Positions 60,574 to 64,000 of a stretch of DNA of 64,000 nucleotides are shown here, piece after piece. Under the pieces are notes generated by a model. That model was not told where the DNA came from and ran no database searches. It worked only from the letters and a program-made list of their open reading frames with translations. The DNA is taken from the NCBI GenBank assembly GCA_000827495.1, contig KN817619.1, positions 1-64,000 of the forward strand. The letters are read 5' to 3'. Made by a program: the position numbers and the translations under genes. This DNA comes from Hypholoma sublateritium FD-334 SS-4. Taxonomy: Eukaryota; Basidiomycota; Agaricomycetes; Agaricales; Strophariaceae. The number at the start of each line of letters is the position of its first letter. Positions within the stretch are counted from its first letter, which is position 1.

Positions 60574-61333
60574 ATGACGCCCAATTTCCGCATATCATTA
60601 CTCCTCATCCCAGCGATTTTCGCATCCACAAGCTACGGGCAATTCATCGAGCGCAGAAGAACGTCATTTGGGAGAATCATTGCAGGATGCATAATAGGTG
60701 AGTAACAACGTGGTCCTTTTCCCCTGCCCACGACTGACGAGCAGTATCAGGCGGTATCTTCGCTCTATTCTTCCTATGTCTTTTCATGACGATGGCGCGT
60801 CGTCGCAGGGCTGCCAGGACGTTTGCCGTGACCTCTGGAGGCGGTCTTCCCGCGAACCACAAACCAATGTTCGGCGGCCCATGGGGTCGCTCCAATAACG
60901 AATATCAAGGCCAGAATGGAATGCCTATGAACTCCTATCAGGGTCAAGGCCAAAATCCCTATGCTGTTCCCAATTACCCTTCGCCTTCAAATGCGCCCTA
61001 TAATCCGGAGTATCCCAACCAACACACCCCTTTGCCGCCGCCTGCGTATGGGAAGGATGCCGAATACAATAATCGCTACTCGCCGGTATGTAGTATACTT
61101 TGTCATCGATTAGACTTCTCGAGCTCATGGAGCGTTGCTTTTCGTGCGCACAGCCCCAAGGCCCTCCCCCAGTAAACCAGGGTACAGGTCAGCAAGCTTC
61201 GTATATGCCCGTAAGTGTGTAATCCATTCCGCACAGCTTTTGTTCATGTGATCCCCCGCAGCCACCGGGCCCACCACCAGCTGCGCACACAACAGGGCAA
61301 GACAATACGTTTATTGGAGGTTTCCGAAATTAG
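60574..61333 (+). CDS. RCR-like single-pass membrane protein (197 aa), four exons
   Basis: Exons 60574-60697, 60745-61085, 61154-61210 and 61262-61333 join in frame. The N-terminus is a likely signal peptide (MTPNFRISLLLIPAIFASTS). A single transmembrane helix near residues 35-56 (IIAGCIIG...FALFFLCLF) is followed directly by a basic stop-transfer patch ARRRRAARTF. The remaining cytoplasmic tail is Gln/Asn/Pro-rich with PPPAYGKD and PQGPPPVNQ, i.e. PY-like and proline motifs that could recruit ubiquitin ligases. This layout matches the fungal RCR family, whose yeast members affect chitin deposition and plasma-membrane trafficking. Similarity outside the layout is weak, so the family call is tentative. 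Confidence 0.7.
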
Positions 61334-62221
61334 ACGGATTCGCCTACATGTAATGGGACCTTATATGGCCCGTATTTCTATCACAGACCGCCGATTACTG
61401 GTATAACTCACTGCTTTGGACCTCTGAACTGTATATATGCTGATACCTCTTATGTTGTACTTGCTCTGCACAGTGTATCTGTACGAATATATTGTAGTGA
61501 TATCTATAATACATGAATATTTGCTCTAATCAACGGTATGAGTTTGGTTACATATCTGCACTATTCCGTTATATCACGAATCCGAGGCGGGCTACGATGC
61601 ATATGATGAGTGATCTGTGCATTGTTCTTTGATTCGTCCGGACATACTTGACATTCATTATCTATAATTGCCATGGGATGCAAACGTATAATTTAATAAT
61701 GACACAGCTATCAGGCGCGTTAGTGCAGCAGAACAGCTTTCGGTCTAATACCAAGGCGAGATGGCCGTTTTCCTTCTTCAATACGTGAGCAGTACCTGCC
61801 GAATTTCATAACTTAGTAGATGTACGGTTATATTGCCCATGGAGTTTCTCCACCTCACCGTTCCATGACGTCAAGCGTATGGCACGCTGCTTAGACTGGC
61901 ACACTTTATACGTTTCAACCCTGAAGTGGATAGTATACATCTTGCCAACAATGCCTGCAGCTACTCATAATTGTCACGTTGCAGTGGAATAAGACTGAAC
62001 GCCGAATGACTATAATCAAATAAAATTGGACGTCTGTTATCAGTAGCTCTGGTAAATAAATTCGTAAACTTGGCAGTGTCGTCTAATAAACGCTCTTGAT
62101 TCCCCGCAGGTGACCTTGCCAATTTGATTTTGATTTTGATTTTGATATCACAAAGCGACTGCACCTTCATTGGTATCTTTACACAATTCTAGTTGCGTGA
62201 AATATTCATTCGCTGATAACA
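61334..62221. other. Intergenic region with a TTTTGA microsatellite
   Basis: No gene was seen. Four tandem TTTTGA units occur at about 62123-62147, roughly 75-100 nt upstream of the arsenic gene start. The 3' flank of the RCR-like gene is AT-rich. Confidence 0.5.
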
Positions 62222-64000
62222 ATGAGTAGCTGCTGTGATTCTTCGAAGATATTGGACGACACCATTGCATTTCCCACTCCACGTGAAGTCATCGGGATCG
62301 TCAATGCTGCTTACAGCGTCAGAGCCCGCGAGGGCGTAACAGCGAATTGTAAGCTTCAAATCAGTTCGATTCAGACGTCCCAAAGCTGAAATTCTTCTAA
62401 AGATGCGAGAAACGTCGCAGAAGCATTTGGATACACACAGGAGCAACTGAGTACGGTCCCTGACGGCGCTCACATGGGCCTGAGTTGCGGTAATCCGGTT
62501 GCAACTGCGACGATCAAAGAGGTAGGTGTGCAGAGCATCGTGGCCAAAGCATGATTGAAAGTGGATCGCTCTCTAATTTTGACAGGGAGAAACAGTCGTT
62601 GACCTAGGGTCAGGAGGAGGAATTGATGTCTTCCTCGCCGCCGCGAAAGTAGGGGAAAATGGATGTGTGATTGGACTGGATATGTCCCAGGTATGTTGCG
62701 TGTATATGACCTGTTCTATTTTATGTTGTTGATGCTGTACCTTCTGATACTGTAGGATATGATAAACCTCGCTCGTGCGAATGCAACGAAGAAGGGGCTC
62801 AAGCCACCGCACGTCGCGTTTATCAAAGCGCAATTGACCGAAACCCTGCCTATTGAGTCTAATTCTGTAGATTGCATACTCTCCAATTGCGTAGTCAATC
62901 TTCTGCCGCTCGATGGAAAGGCTGCGCTGCTGAAGGAAATAAACAGAATTTTGAAGCCTGGAGGGAGAATTGTCCTTGATGACGTGAGTTATCGTCCCCT
63001 TCGTAACCTTTTTTTTCGCAAACTTTTCCGAATACATAGATCGTAGCAAAAAAACCGCTTCCAGATAACATCAAGAACAATCTAGCATCGTACGTGGGAT
63101 GCATATCCGGCGCTATACTCGTAGATGAGTACAAGGCCCTTTTAGACGAGGCTAACTTCACGAGTATGTCAATCGCGCTATAGCATGTCGGTGTCTAATC
63201 TCACTCTAATAATCAGAAGTACTTTTCGTGGACACGAAGAGCGATCTGGGCGTATATTACCGAGTACCGACTGAGGATGGCAATGTCAGCAACAACCCAA
63301 GCTGTTTCACACCGGTACCCACTGGACATCTTTCTGCAGCGCCGGACTATGACGTGAACCATTGGGTTGGTGAGTCGTCGGCATATCTTGTATCATCACA
63401 TTTTTAGAATTCAACCGTTTCAATAGCTTCTTACCAGATATTTGCTATAAAAGACGGCATCTCTTCGCCGGGGACACCAGCTCTTGCACTTTCGCGATGG
63501 TGGGACGCATATCCCAGCGTCTTTTCATCGCCTCGTTCATTGAAAGCGCATGAATTGGCCAGCATCATTCGTGATCAAACGCAGACATCTACATTTGCTG
63601 TGATCGATGTGCGAAAGAACGACCATGCGGTGCGTACACGTAGTCCCATTAACGAGTATACAGAATTAACGTATGGTTCCGTTTGTCGCAGGGAGGGCAC
63701 GTTCGCGGAAGCTACAATTGGGCTGCCCAGAGTTTCTACGACGATCTCCCATCTTTCTACCAGGAATTTAAAAACTTCCCTAAAGTTATATTTTATTGCC
63801 AGAGTTCGAATGGACGGGGCCCTCGATGCGCAGGATGGTTCGTTCTGATCGACCTCAACCTGAATTATGTCAACAAAGATAACAACGAATTCTCTAGGTA
63901 TCAAGACTACCTTGATGCTCAAGGCGATGGCCGGTCGACCGCCTTTATTCTTGAAGGTGGAATCAAACAGTGGCTCACTGACTTCGGAAAGGAAGAGGAT
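62222..64000 (+). CDS. Arsenite methyltransferase fused to a Cdc25/Acr2-type rhodanese (arsenate reductase); 3' end beyond window
   Basis: Exons 62222-62348, 62403-62521, 62586-62690, 62756-62983, 63040-63163, 63217-63369, 63427-63629 and 63692-64000 join in one frame of 456 residues, cut by the window edge. Residues 1 to about 300 are an ArsM/AS3MT-type methyltransferase: [16 protein letters not shown] binds S-adenosylmethionine, and the three arsenic-binding cysteines are present at 71 (GLSCGNP), 162 (LSNCVVNL) and 214 (VGCISGA). From about residue 320 a rhodanese-like domain follows: [20 protein letters not shown], then the CX5R loop CQSSNGR at 389-395. Methyltransferases of this type convert As(III) to methylarsenicals; Cdc25-like reductases convert As(V) to As(III). 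The fusion rests on the 57-nt intron 63370-63426; an alternative acceptor 20 nt earlier would stop the protein at once and lose the conserved ASYQIFAIK end. Confidence 0.85.

Noticed and set aside
1..64000. CRISPR arrays, bacterial operons, ribosomal RNA genes
   Set aside because: No regular short repeats with unique spacers, no Shine-Dalgarno-led gene runs and no rRNA-like conserved blocks were seen; the gene structure is eukaryotic throughout.

Overview
The window is nuclear DNA of a filamentous basidiomycete, most likely an Agaricomycete. The evidence is many short GT-AG introns of about 45-70 nt, basidiomycete-typical families (kinase-like proteins, multi-pass membrane proteins, TGRGG-repeat proteins, an HMG-box factor, an Rlm1-type MADS factor) and a Helitron. 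No prokaryotic, organellar or viral feature was seen. I could not name the species. All multi-exon models below were spliced by eye from splice sites and reading frame.

Layout. 1-0.6 kb: an 88-bp tandem repeat and pentanucleotide repeats. 0.6-18.3 kb: GC-rich, heavily diverged repeat territory with almost no intact genes, holding one divergent pair of small C2H2 zinc-finger genes (3.1-5.6 kb) that look like an old inverted duplication, and a duplicated block of about 1.5 kb (12.9-16.4 kb). 18.4-19.6 kb: a six-exon multi-pass membrane protein. 19.8-27.4 kb: three decayed copies of one repeat of about 1.6 kb that surround a three-exon protein-kinase-like gene. 28.4-29.4 kb: an HMG-box transcription factor. 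32.1-33.1 kb: a TGRGG-repeat (DUF3602-type) protein. 36.5-37.5 kb: a decayed DUF6533-type membrane protein gene.

38.9-50.1 kb is the most striking part. An aldo/keto reductase gene is cut in mid-exon by a mobile element of 10.16 kb (39558-49717). The element carries one intact two-exon Helitron replicase/helicase (2388 aa, HUH Rep with two tyrosines, PIF1-type helicase). It also carries a truncated, intron-retaining copy of a LIM-domain-binding (LDB-like) cofactor gene with a nonsense codon, which is the mark of gene capture. Its ends (an 11-bp inverted repeat placed terminally on the left and subterminally on the right, a 3' hairpin, insertion between T and T without target duplication) resemble the Helentron/Helitron2 branch more than canonical Helitrons.

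52.2-54.1 kb: a seven-exon Rlm1-type MADS-box factor with a probable GC-AG intron. 54.1-60.5 kb: gene-poor. 60.6-61.3 kb: a small RCR-like single-pass membrane protein. 62.2 kb to the window end: a gene whose splicing fuses an ArsM-type arsenite S-adenosylmethionine methyltransferase to a Cdc25/Acr2-type rhodanese (arsenate reductase) domain, so that both steps of arsenic methylation could sit on one polypeptide.
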